Source: Rhodoferax sp. (lineage in GTDB: Bacteria > Pseudomonadota > Gammaproteobacteria > Burkholderiales > Burkholderiaceae_C). Taken from it: a DNA stretch of 14,577 nucleotides. Under the pieces are notes generated by a model. It did no database searches. It worked only from the letters and a program-made list of their open reading frames with translations, and was not told where the DNA came from. The position numbers were made by a program, and so were the translations under genes. Below, piece by piece: positions 1 through 7,019 of this stretch. The stretch lies in contig JAQTSL010000061.1 in the NCBI GenBank assembly GCA_028711355.1, forward strand, positions 1 to 14,577, read 5' to 3'. The stretch's first letter is position 1. Every line of letters starts with the position of its first letter.

Positions 1-554
1 CTGACCCCGTTAGAACGCAGTTCGCCACGCAGGCTTTCGCAGTAACTGATGACCGCTGCGTTGCTGGCGCAATAGGCGCCATGCCCGGGCAAACCCCGAA
101 TCCCCGCGACACTGCCAATACCGACCAAGGTTCCCGCCCGGCGCGCCACCATGGCGTTGATGAAAGGACCAAAGGTGGCGGCTACGCCCAGCACGTTGGT
201 GGCGAGGATGCGCGCCATGACGTCGATGTCCTCGCGCTGCGCGGTGTCCACACCGATGCTGATACCAGCGTTGGCGATGACGACATCAGGCACACCCTGA
301 AGCGCCATACAGTCATGCGCCAGCGTCGCCATGGCATCCGCATCGGACACATCGCAGCTATATACCTCATAGCTATCAGCGCACAGCCCAAGAGCGTCAA
401 CCCATGATTTGACTGCTTCTGCACGGCGCGCCACCAGCGCCAGCCGCCAGCCTTTTTGGGCATACTGCTGGGCCATGGCCTGACCGATGCCACTGGACGC
501 ACCGGTAATCAGCACCAGTCTGGATGAGGTGGATGAGGCAGTCGTAGCAACCAT
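1..554 (-). CDS. SDR family NAD(P)-dependent oxidoreductase, partial (C-terminus beyond window)
   Basis: A classical short-chain dehydrogenase/reductase; 184 residues are visible and the C-terminus is cut by the window start (family members usually have about 250). The Rossmann glycine motif GASSGIG is at residues 18-24, the NAG motif at 95-97, the structural Asn at N120 and the catalytic Ser at S148. The active-site motif reads Y161-C-A-S-N165, so the catalytic Lys of YxxxK is replaced by Asn (codon AAC at 60-62). The ATG at 554 follows the lptC stop after one base (TGA-G-ATG), so translation is probably coupled to lptC in the kdsD-kdsC-lptC operon. The substrate cannot be told from the sequence. 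Residues 58-68 are encoded by a stretch that resembles a short Comamonadaceae repeat. The SDR family call is firm; activity is doubtful because of the missing Lys. Confidence 0.9.
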   Translation of the reverse strand, partial: MVATTASSTSSRLVLITGASSGIGQAMAQQYAQKGWRLALVARRAEAVKSWVDALGLCADSYEVYSCDVSDADAMATLAHDCMALQGVPDVVIANAGISIGVDTAQREDIDVMARILATNVLGVAATFGPFINAMVARRAGTLVGIGSVAGIRGLPGHGAYCASNAAVISYCESLRGELRSNGV

Positions 555-555
555 C

Positions 556-1173
556 TCAAGGCTTTGTGGTCGGCACCAACACGCCCCTGACGCGACCTGC
601 AAGCTCGACGATCCGCTGCTGGTTGTCAAAGTCCATGCGTTCAGCGCTGAACCGGTCCGCACCGCGGGTAAGCACCACCGGCTGGTCCGAGGTGACACGC
701 TGCGAGTCGATGAAAGCGTGCAAAAACTCGCCGGCAAACGTCAGCTCGGGTTGCTCTTTGCTCTGCCTGGATGCGTTGGCGGCTCGCACCACTCGCGCGC
801 CCCCCATCAACGTCAGCTCCGAGCCGTCACCGGTGCTGATGGCCCGCCGGGCGCTGGCAGTGGTCAGGGCGCCTTGCTCGTCGTAAGAATGGATCAACGC
901 CTGGTCAATTTCGAGCGTATCCGTGTCCCCAAAATGGCGCGCCTGGGCTCCACTGACCTGGCTTTTAAGGCGCCCCCGTGCGTCAAACGTCTGTACCGAA
1001 AATTCGCGCATGAAATAGTCGGGCCAATGACCCACGGCAAGCGCAGAACCCGGCGTTTCGGGCGCCGGGTTGGTGCGTACCAGCCAATAGGCGGACATCG
1101 CCAAAGCGCCCATCAACAACACCGGCAGATACAGCGTCAGCCGATCCAGCAACTGACGCAGCCTGGCTGTCAT
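556..1173 (-). CDS. lptC: LPS export ABC transporter periplasmic protein LptC
   Basis: LptC is a bitopic inner-membrane protein that receives lipopolysaccharide from the LptBFG transporter and passes it to LptA. The predicted 205-residue protein is close to the family length. It has one N-terminal membrane anchor at about residues 12-30 (LYLPVLLMGALAMSAYWLV) followed by a periplasmic domain with the repeating beta-strand pattern of the family (stretches such as LEIDQALIHSYDEQGALTTA and SELTLMGGARVVR). I chose the ATG at 1173 because it forms an ATGA overlap with the kdsC stop and places the anchor at the usual distance. Longer in-frame starts (1182, 1233) would run into kdsC. Its place directly after kdsD and kdsC is the usual Kdo/LPS transport gene order. 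The function call is family-based and supported mainly by context and topology, since LptC has few invariant residues. Confidence 0.9.
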   Translation of the reverse strand: MTARLRQLLDRLTLYLPVLLMGALAMSAYWLVRTNPAPETPGSALAVGHWPDYFMREFSVQTFDARGRLKSQVSGAQARHFGDTDTLEIDQALIHSYDEQGALTTASARRAISTGDGSELTLMGGARVVRAANASRQSKEQPELTFAGEFLHAFIDSQRVTSDQPVVLTRGADRFSAERMDFDNQQRIVELAGRVRGVLVPTTKP

Positions 1174-1715
1174 GGCAAGCATTCCCGCAGCAGCCCCGCG
1201 TAGCGACCACTGGCCACCAACAACAAGTCGCATAGTTCACGCACCGCACCCAAGCCACCCCCAAGTTCTGTGACGTAATGCGCGCGCTGGCGCAGCTCGA
1301 TCTGGGCGTTGGCTGGCGCACAGGCCAGGGCGCAACGCGTCAGCAGCGGCAGGTCGGGCCAGTCGTCACCCATGGCAGCGGCCTGCGTCCAGTCCAGCCC
1401 CAACCCCTCCAGCGTTCGCTGCGCTGCCGGCAATTTGTCTTCGGTACCGAAATGCGCGTGCGTGATACCCAGCGCCACCAGACGCACACGCAGCGCTTTG
1501 GAATCGCGCCCGCTGATGACCACCGGCGTGATGCCAGCGCGCTGGAGCAGCTTGAGGCCGTGGCCGTCCAGTGTATTAAAGCGCTTGAGCGTCTCACCGG
1601 CCTCAGAAAAATACAGGCCACCGTCGGTCAACACGCCATCAACGTCAAAAAACACCACCCGCACGCCTTGCGCCTGCAGCAGCAGTTCGGGGGGAAAGTT
1701 CAGTGCCGGGGTCAT
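1170..1715 (-). CDS. kdsC: 3-deoxy-D-manno-octulosonate 8-phosphate phosphatase KdsC
   Basis: KdsC is a HAD-superfamily phosphatase that removes phosphate from Kdo-8-phosphate to give Kdo, the inner-core sugar of LPS. The 181-residue protein is a cap-less HAD enzyme of normal length. Motif I is DVDGVLTDG at residues 24-32, with D24 as nucleophile and D26 as acid/base. Motif II is SGR at 68-70, the conserved Lys is K94 in TEDK, and the Mg-binding motif is GDDWPD at 116-121. The start at 1715 shares one base with the kdsD stop (TGATG), which indicates coupling; the longer ORF start at 1763 would overlap kdsD by about 50 bases. The gene ends in an ATGA overlap with lptC. All catalytic residues are present. 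Confidence 0.95.
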   Translation of the reverse strand: MTPALNFPPELLLQAQGVRVVFFDVDGVLTDGGLYFSEAGETLKRFNTLDGHGLKLLQRAGITPVVISGRDSKALRVRLVALGITHAHFGTEDKLPAAQRTLEGLGLDWTQAAAMGDDWPDLPLLTRCALACAPANAQIELRQRAHYVTELGGGLGAVRELCDLLLVASGRYAGLLRECLP

Positions 1716-2716
1716 CAAATCACCTTGGCACGCATCAGGTCGTTGCTGTTGAGCGCACCACACAGTCGGCCCTGCGCGTCGAGTACCAACACGCTGGTGA
1801 TGCGGCGCTGCTCCATCAGCTCGACCGCGTCCAGAGCCAATGCGGCGCTGCCGATCGTGACCGGGTTGGCGTGCATCACCTGCGCTGCGCTGAAGCTGCG
1901 CAAGTCTGCGCCTTTTTCGATCAGACGGCGCAAGTCACCGTCGGTGAAGATGCCGCACAAAACGCCATTTGCATCCACCACAGCGGTAGCGCCCAAACCC
2001 TTGGCGCTCATTTCGCGCATGATTTCGCCAAGGCCAGCTTGTAGCGTCACATGCGGTACCTGGTCGCCACTGCGCATCACGTCACTCACCAGCGTCAGCA
2101 GCCGGCGCCCGAGCGCGCCGCCCGGATGCGAGCGGGCGAAGTCTTCGGCCTTAAAGCCTCGCGCGTCCAGCAAGGCGACCGCCAGCGCGTCACCCAGCGC
2201 AAGCTGCGCGGTGGTGCTGGCGGTGGGCGCCAGATTCAACGGGCAGGCTTCTTTTTCGACGCTGGTGTTCAGAACAACGCTGGCATAGCGCGCCAGCGTG
2301 GACTGCGCGTTGCCGGTCATCGCCAGCAGCGGCGTACCCAAGCGCTTGAGCATCGGCAGGATGGCATTGAGTTCATCGGACTCGCCACTGTTGGAGATGG
2401 CCAGTACCAGGTCCACCGGCTTGATCATGCCCAGGTCGCCGTGGCTGGCTTCGCCCGGATGCACAAACATCGCTGCGGTGCCGGTAGAAGCCAGCGTGGC
2501 CGCCACTTTGCGGCCGACGTGCCCGCTTTTGCCCATGCCCATGACAACCACCCGGCCCTGCACCGCCAGCATCAACTGGACCGCGCGCACAAAATCGTCA
2601 CCAAGCCAGCGCTTGAGGCCCAGCACGGCAGCGGCTTCGACGTCGAGTGTCTGGTGCGCGAGCTGCAAAACACGTGCCGAATCGAACGGCAGTAGTGGGT
2701 CAGGGCGGAAGGTCAT
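1715..2716 (-). CDS. kdsD: Arabinose-5-phosphate isomerase KdsD (KpsF/GutQ family)
   Basis: The enzyme interconverts D-ribulose 5-phosphate and D-arabinose 5-phosphate, the first committed step toward Kdo for LPS. The 333-residue protein has the usual layout: an N-terminal SIS sugar-isomerase domain (about residues 40-180) and two C-terminal CBS domains (about 205-333). Family motifs are visible: MGMGKSGHVGRK at 59-70, HPGEASHGDLG at 86-96 and ISNSGESDEL at 107-116. It is the first gene of the minus-strand operon kdsD-kdsC-lptC-SDR and is divergent from the antiporter gene. The ATG at 2716 has no clear Shine-Dalgarno sequence, but a TAAAAT hexamer ends 6 bases upstream, so the mRNA may start at or next to the ATG. 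GutQ or KpsF paralogues share the architecture; the neighbours kdsC and lptC favour KdsD. Confidence 0.95.
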   Translation of the reverse strand: MTFRPDPLLPFDSARVLQLAHQTLDVEAAAVLGLKRWLGDDFVRAVQLMLAVQGRVVVMGMGKSGHVGRKVAATLASTGTAAMFVHPGEASHGDLGMIKPVDLVLAISNSGESDELNAILPMLKRLGTPLLAMTGNAQSTLARYASVVLNTSVEKEACPLNLAPTASTTAQLALGDALAVALLDARGFKAEDFARSHPGGALGRRLLTLVSDVMRSGDQVPHVTLQAGLGEIMREMSAKGLGATAVVDANGVLCGIFTDGDLRRLIEKGADLRSFSAAQVMHANPVTIGSAALALDAVELMEQRRITSVLVLDAQGRLCGALNSNDLMRAKVI

Positions 2717-2722
2717 GCGCGG

Positions 2723-2728
2723 ATTTTA
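2723..2728 (-). promoter_or_regulatory. Putative -10 element of kdsD
   Basis: On the minus strand the hexamer TAAAAT ends 6 bases before the kdsD ATG. No convincing -35 hexamer lies 16-18 bases further upstream. If used, transcription would begin at or next to the start codon, giving a leaderless or nearly leaderless mRNA. This is a sequence inference only. Confidence 0.35.
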
Positions 2729-2758
2729 TCGGTCAGGCAACGCGGCGTCTGTCGCGCT

Positions 2759-2767
2759 TGGTAGTAT
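2759..2767 (+). promoter_or_regulatory. Putative extended -10 element of the antiporter gene
   Basis: TGG followed by TAGTAT matches an extended -10 (TGn plus a TATAAT-like hexamer). It ends 6 bases before the GTG start of the antiporter gene, so the mRNA could be leaderless. The AAGGGG stretch abuts the GTG and is too close to serve as a normal ribosome-binding site. The -35 region is not recognisable. Confidence 0.35.
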
Positions 2768-2773
2768 CAAGGG

Positions 2774-4759
2774 GTGAACCCGCTTGATTTAACCCTTGTT
2801 TATTTGCTGGCTGCCGTCCTGGGCGTGGTGGCCTGCCGCAGCCTGAAACTGCCGCCGATGCTGGGCTACCTAGCGGTGGGCGTGGTAATTGGCCCGAACG
2901 CGCTGGCGCTGGCCAAGAACGCCGATGGCGTGCGCCATCTGGGCGAGTTTGGCGTGGTGTTTTTGATGTTTGTGATCGGGCTGGAATTCAATCTGCCCAA
3001 ACTGCGCACCATGCGCCAGCATGTGTTTGGGCTGGGGCTGTTCCAGGTGACGCTGACGATGCTGCTCACCACCGCCGCCAGCATGGTGTTTGCGCTGATG
3101 GCACCAGCCCGCTGGGGCATGGACTGGAAAACCGCGCTGGCGCTGTCGGGCGCGATGGCCATGAGCAGTACTGCCATCGTCGGCAAGCTGATAGCCGAAC
3201 GCATCGAAATGGAGAGTGAGCATGGCAAGCGGGTGATGGGTGTGCTGCTGTTTCAGGATTTGGCGGTGGTGCCGTTGCTGGTGTTGATTCCGGCCATGGG
3301 CGCGTCGGCTGAGCAGATCGTCGAAACCATGGGCTGGGCTCTGATGAAGGCGGTGTTGCTGATCACGCTATTGCTGGTCGGTGGGCCGCGGGTGATGCGC
3401 TGGTGGCTCAATCTGGTGGCGCGGCGCAAGAGCGAGGAGCTGTTCGTGCTGAACCTGCTGTTGGTGACGCTGGGGTTGGCCTGGCTGACCGAGCTGGCCG
3501 GTTTGAGCCTGGCGCTGGGTGCGTTCATTGCCGGCATGCTGATCTCCGAAACCCAGTACAAGCACCAGGTGGAAACCGACATTCGGCCGTTTCACGACGT
3601 GTTGCTGGGGCTGTTCTTTATCAGCATCGGCATGATGCTTGACTGGCGGCTGGTGCTGGAACACTGGCCGCTGGTGCTGCTGCTGGTCACGCTGCCGGTT
3701 CTGTTCAAGGCGGCACTGATCACCTTGATCACCAAACTGTTGGGCGCCAGCACCGGTGTCTCGCTGCGCGTCGGCTTGTACTTGGCGCAGGCGGGTGAAT
3801 TCGGTTTTGTACTGCTGACGCTGGCGCAGGCCAACGCACTCGTCCCCCCTGAGCTGCTTAACCCGGCATTGGCGGCGATGGTGCTGTCGATGTTGGCCAC
3901 GCCGTTCATCATCATGCGCAGTAACGACATCGTGCTGCGTCTGGTCAGTAACGAATGGCTAATCGAGTCGGTGCAGATGACCAGCATTGCCCGCAAGTCG
4001 ATCAAGACCAACAAGCACGTCATCATCTGCGGCTACGGGCGCTGCGGACAGAACCTGGCGCGTATGCTCGATAAAGAGTCAATACCTTACATAGCGCTCG
4101 ATCTGGATCCGGACCGCGTGCGCCAGGCCGCTGCCGCCGGGGATTCGGTGGTATTTGGCGACGCGGCGCGCTTGCAGGCGCTGATGGCGGCCGGGCTGGC
4201 ACGCGCCAGCGCGGTGGTGGTGACGTATCTGGAAACCGCCAGCACGGTCAAGGTGCTGGCGCACATCCACGAACACGCGCCGCAGGTGCCGGTGGTGGTG
4301 CGCACGCAAGACGACCATGATCTGGAACTGCTGCGAAAAGCCGGTGCCACCGCAGTCGTGCCGGAAGCGATTGAAGGTTCTTTGATGCTGGCCAGCCACG
4401 CGCTGGCGCTGGTAGGGGTGCCAATGCGCCGCGTGATCCGCAGCGTGCAGGAGCAGCGCGACGCGCGCTACGCGCTGCTGCGCGGATTTTTCCGCGGCGC
4501 CGACGACGGCGATGCCGACGAAGCGCAGCAGGAACGCCTGCACACCGTCCAGTTGCCGTTGCACGCCAAGTCGATCGGCCGCAGCAAGTCTGACATGGCC
4601 TTTGCCGCACTGGGCGCGCGCTTGGTCAGCGTGCGCCGTGAGGCTGGCCAGGTGGAGCCGCTGGCCGACGATCTGGTACTGATGGCCGGCGACACGCTGG
4701 TGCTGGCGGGCAAGGCGCAGGCGCTGGAGCTGGCTGAGTTGCGGTTGATCAAGGGCTGA
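2774..4759 (+). CDS. KefB/KefC-type monovalent cation:proton antiporter (CPA2) with RCK domain
   Basis: An inner-membrane antiporter of the CPA2 family, predicted to exchange K+ or Na+ for H+. Residues 1 to about 390 form roughly a dozen hydrophobic segments of the Na+/H+ exchanger fold, including the family-typical MSSTAIVGKL and ALGAFIAGMLISE stretches. A cytoplasmic RCK_N (TrkA-N) Rossmann domain follows with the nucleotide-binding motif GYGRCG at residues 420-425 and the acidic strand end ALDLDPDRV. A TrkA_C-like domain fills about 575-661. The total of 661 residues fits KefB/KefC/YbaL-like proteins; I see no feature that separates these subgroups, so no symbol is given. The start codon is GTG at 2774, close to the first hydrophobic segment (PLDLTLVYLLAAVLGVVAC), with no alternative upstream. 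It is divergent from kdsD, and apt follows 38 bases downstream on the same strand. Confidence 0.92.
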   Translation: MNPLDLTLVYLLAAVLGVVACRSLKLPPMLGYLAVGVVIGPNALALAKNADGVRHLGEFGVVFLMFVIGLEFNLPKLRTMRQHVFGLGLFQVTLTMLLTTAASMVFALMAPARWGMDWKTALALSGAMAMSSTAIVGKLIAERIEMESEHGKRVMGVLLFQDLAVVPLLVLIPAMGASAEQIVETMGWALMKAVLLITLLLVGGPRVMRWWLNLVARRKSEELFVLNLLLVTLGLAWLTELAGLSLALGAFIAGMLISETQYKHQVETDIRPFHDVLLGLFFISIGMMLDWRLVLEHWPLVLLLVTLPVLFKAALITLITKLLGASTGVSLRVGLYLAQAGEFGFVLLTLAQANALVPPELLNPALAAMVLSMLATPFIIMRSNDIVLRLVSNEWLIESVQMTSIARKSIKTNKHVIICGYGRCGQNLARMLDKESIPYIALDLDPDRVRQAAAAGDSVVFGDAARLQALMAAGLARASAVVVTYLETASTVKVLAHIHEHAPQVPVVVRTQDDHDLELLRKAGATAVVPEAIEGSLMLASHALALVGVPMRRVIRSVQEQRDARYALLRGFFRGADDGDADEAQQERLHTVQLPLHAKSIGRSKSDMAFAALGARLVSVRREAGQVEPLADDLVLMAGDTLVLAGKAQALELAELRLIKG

Positions 4760-4797
4760 CACAATAGCGGTTCACCGACACCTCACCCTGCCAACCC

Positions 4798-5352
4798 ATG
4801 CAAGACACTGACGTCACCCAATATCTGCGCAGTCACATCCGTACCGTGCCCGACTGGCCCGCGCCTGGGGTTCAGTTTCGCGACATCACGCCGCTGCTAC
4901 AGGACGCCCAAGTCTTCAGGGTACTGATCGACGTCTTTGTGCATCGCTACCTGGACCCGCAACGTCGCCCTGGCGTCGTCGCCGGGCTGGATGCGCGTGG
5001 CTTCATTTTGGGGTCGGTGGTCGCCTACGAGCTCGGCGTGGGCTTCATCCCGATCCGAAAAAAAGGCAAACTGCCGTTCACCACGGTGGAAGAGACCTAC
5101 GAGCTGGAATACGGCAGCGCCACGGTGCAACTGCACACCGACGCCGTCAAGCCGGGTGACCGGGTACTGCTGATCGACGACCTGATCGCCACCGGTGGCA
5201 CCATGATGGCCGGCAAAAAACTGCTGGAAAAATTGGGCGCCAGCGTGATCGAGGGAGCCGCGATTGTTGACTTGCCCGAACTGGGCGGGTCGGCCCGCCT
5301 GCGCAGCGCCGGCCTAAACCTGCACACATTGCTGGATTTCCAGGGTATCTAA
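4798..5352 (+). CDS. apt: Adenine phosphoribosyltransferase
   Basis: Apt converts adenine and PRPP to AMP and pyrophosphate in cytosolic purine salvage. The 184-residue protein is essentially the length of the E. coli enzyme. The type I phosphoribosyltransferase PRPP loop VLLIDDLIATGGT lies at residues 123-135, with the acidic pair DD as expected. The N-terminal PGVQFRDITPLL and the central GLDARGFILG and RKKGKLP segments are family signatures. The ATG at 4798 lies 38 bases after the antiporter stop, so the two may be cotranscribed, although ACAATA upstream might act as a -10. Two bases after the TAA stop the REP-like tandem repeat begins, and mnmE converges from the other side. Confidence 0.97.
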   Translation: MQDTDVTQYLRSHIRTVPDWPAPGVQFRDITPLLQDAQVFRVLIDVFVHRYLDPQRRPGVVAGLDARGFILGSVVAYELGVGFIPIRKKGKLPFTTVEETYELEYGSATVQLHTDAVKPGDRVLLIDDLIATGGTMMAGKKLLEKLGASVIEGAAIVDLPELGGSARLRSAGLNLHTLLDFQGI

Positions 5353-5354
5353 AC

Positions 5355-5459
5355 AGTTGGGGTCAGAGCACATCGCTCGCGCGAGTGGCCTGACCCGCAA
5401 GATACAAGTAGTTGGGGTCAGAGCAGATCGCTCGCGCGAGTGGTCTGACCCGCAAGATA
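5355..5459. repeat. Two tandem 55-bp REP-like palindromic units
   Basis: Two copies with a 55-base period start at 5355 and 5410. Over the first 50 bases they differ at only two positions (C/G and C/T). Each unit can fold: GGGTCAG pairs with CTGACCC (first unit 5360-5366 with 5390-5396) and the interior holds the palindrome CTCGCGCGAG. The array fills almost the whole gap between the convergent genes apt and mnmE, beginning 2 bases after the apt stop. Repeats containing GGGGTCAGAGCA are, as I recall, frequent REP/BIME-type elements in Burkholderiales. It may act as a bidirectional RNA-stabilising or terminating structure, but it has no U-tract. Confidence 0.85.
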
Positions 5460-5465
5460 TACGAT

Positions 5466-6863
5466 CTACTTTCCAATGCAAAAACTAGAAAAAATGGCGC
5501 CCAGTAAATCATCGGAAGTAAATTCTCCGGTGATTTCGTTGAGCGCGTTCTGTGCCAAGCGCAGCGTTTCGGCCAGTAAATCCAGTGCCGGCAGTTCTGA
5601 CACCAGACAGTGTTGTGCGTCAGTCAGGCTGCGCTTGACCCGCCGCAGCGCCTGTAGGTGACGTGCGCGCGCAATGAAGGTACCCTGCCCGGCCGGTTGC
5701 CAGCCAGCCACGGCCAACAATTCACGGCGCAAGGCGTCCAGCCCGGCACCGGTCTTGGCCGACACCACCAGTCCGGTCGAAGGAATCGTCAAAGGCGCAA
5801 CGTCGGCTTTGTTCCAAACCTCCAGCAGTCTCATGTTTTTTGGCATTTTTAGGCCTATAGCCGTTGCAATGCCTGCGTCAGCAGCTTCATAATCAATAGC
5901 ATCCATACGACTGAGATCGTGCAAAAACAGCACCACGTCGGCATCCCCGATGGCGTCCCAGGCGCGCCCAATGCCAATTTTTTCTACCTCATCGTCACTG
6001 TCGCGTAGCCCAGCGGTATCGATCACGTGCAACGGCACACCTTCGATCTGGATGGTCTGCTGGACCCGGTCGCGGGTGGTGCCGGGCACGGCGGTCACGA
6101 TCGCCAGTTCGGCGCCTGCCAATGCGTTGAGCAAACTGGATTTGCCGACGTTGGGCTGGCCAGCGATCACCACCTTGATGCCGTCGCGCAACAACGCACC
6201 CTGCTGCGCGCGCTGCAACAGCGCTGCCAATTGCTGCTGCAAGGAGGCAAGCTGCCCGCTGGCGTCGGCCTGACGCAAAAAATCGATATCTTCCTCGGGG
6301 AAGTCAAGTGTCGCCTCAACCAGCACGCGCAGGTCAATCAAGGCGTCGCGCAGGCGATGAACTTGCTGCGAAAACGCACCTTCCAGCGAGCGGCTGGCAC
6401 TGCGCGCGGCCGCTTCGGTGCTGGCGTCGATCAGGTCGGCAATCGCCTCGGCCTGCGTCAGGTCGATCTTGTCGTTGAGAAACGCACGCTCAGAAAACTC
6501 GCCAGGTTGCGCCAGGCGCAGGCGCGGTAGTAGCGGCCGACCCGCGTGGTCGGGTTGCGCCGCAGCTTGCAAACAACGTGCTATCAACAACTGTAGCACC
6601 ACCGCGCCGCCGTGTGCCTGGAGTTCCAGCACGTCTTGGCCGGTAAACGAATGCGGCGCCGCAAAGTAAAGCGCCAGACCGTGGTCGATGGCTTGGCCAT
6701 CGGCGTCAAGAAAGGCGGTGTAAGTCGCCTCGCGTGGGCGCAGATCACGCGCACACAGCGCCTGTGTCAGCGACTGCAAATTGTGACCACTGACACGCAC
6801 AATGCCTACCGCGCCGCGCCCGGGTGCGGTGGCAATGGCGACGATCGGGTCCTGCAAGGTCAC
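5466..6863 (-). CDS. mnmE: tRNA uridine-5-carboxymethylaminomethyl modification GTPase MnmE
   Basis: MnmE (TrmE) works with MnmG to modify U34 of certain tRNAs. From the GTG at 6863 it has 465 residues. The N-terminal tetrahydrofolate-binding domain begins DPIVAIATAPGRGAVGIVRV. The G domain follows: G1 GQPNVGKSS (235-243), G2 GTTRD (261-265), G3 DTAG (282-285), G4 NKAD (351-354). The protein ends in the catalytic CxGK motif (CIGK, 462-465). I prefer the GTG at 6863 because it gives the same short N-terminus as E. coli MnmE; an in-frame ATG at 6911 would add 16 residues but lies in the edge of a repeated hairpin sequence, and a TTG at 6857 is also possible. It is the last gene of the rpmH-rnpA-yidD-yidC-mnmE cluster. 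Residues about 320-345 appear to come from a short interspersed repeat kept in frame. Confidence 0.96.
   Translation of the reverse strand: MTLQDPIVAIATAPGRGAVGIVRVSGHNLQSLTQALCARDLRPREATYTAFLDADGQAIDHGLALYFAAPHSFTGQDVLELQAHGGAVVLQLLIARCLQAAAQPDHAGRPLLPRLRLAQPGEFSERAFLNDKIDLTQAEAIADLIDASTEAAARSASRSLEGAFSQQVHRLRDALIDLRVLVEATLDFPEEDIDFLRQADASGQLASLQQQLAALLQRAQQGALLRDGIKVVIAGQPNVGKSSLLNALAGAELAIVTAVPGTTRDRVQQTIQIEGVPLHVIDTAGLRDSDDEVEKIGIGRAWDAIGDADVVLFLHDLSRMDAIDYEAADAGIATAIGLKMPKNMRLLEVWNKADVAPLTIPSTGLVVSAKTGAGLDALRRELLAVAGWQPAGQGTFIARARHLQALRRVKRSLTDAQHCLVSELPALDLLAETLRLAQNALNEITGEFTSDDLLGAIFSSFCIGK
5831..5906 (-). repeat. Repeat-like AT-richer segment inside mnmE
   Basis: This stretch between the G3 and G4 motifs of MnmE is richer in A and T than its surroundings and encodes the unusual segment AIDYEAADAGIATAIGLKMP. 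The minus-strand pattern GCTATTGATTATGAAGCTGC followed by GGCTATAGGCCTA resembles an interspersed repeat that I remember from Comamonadaceae genomes. The reading frame is kept and overall spacing to G4 is near normal. Recognition is from memory and needs a genome-wide comparison. Confidence 0.4.
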
Positions 6864-6910
6864 AGTGGCCCCGCGCAGCTTAACCGTTAACGTGAAAGAA
6901 CAGGTTGCCA

Positions 6911-6974
6911 TACCGGGCTACGACCCGGTATCCATGACGCCAAACTGCATGGATTGCGGGTCGGAGCCCGCAAT
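6911..6974. repeat. Pair of REP-like hairpins between yidC and mnmE
   Basis: There are two perfect hairpins. TACCGGG (6911-6917) pairs with CCCGGTA (6924-6930) around a 6-base loop, and ATTGCGGG (6953-6960) pairs with CCCGCAAT (6967-6974) around the loop TCGGAG. The two units share the flank CATGGAT or CATGAC, which suggests variants of one family. As I recall, such GTCATTGCGGG-type hairpins are common between genes in this family of bacteria. They lie in the mRNA between yidC and mnmE and could modulate expression of mnmE. The rest of the gap (6975-7019) shows no clear signal. Confidence 0.75.
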
Positions 6975-7019
6975 GACATCCCTCTTTCATGCTTCGGAAT
7001 GGCTTTGCTGCCATGGCCG

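Noticed and set aside
1174..1233. Longer lptC start at 1233 (20 extra residues)
   Set aside because: It would lie well inside kdsC; the ATGA overlap at 1170-1173 is the typical operon junction and gives a normal LptC N-terminus.
1716..1763. Longer kdsC start at 1763
   Set aside because: It would overlap kdsD by about 50 bases; the TGATG junction at 1713-1717 gives the normal KdsC length.
4079..4762. Antisense open frame opposite the antiporter RCK domain
   Set aside because: The translation is His/Gln/Arg-rich and without family features, as expected for the complement of a GC-rich gene.
6999..7016. ATGGC...GCCAT hairpin after the yidC stop as a terminator
   Set aside because: The stem is only 5 pairs and no U-tract follows on the minus strand, so it is not a convincing terminator.
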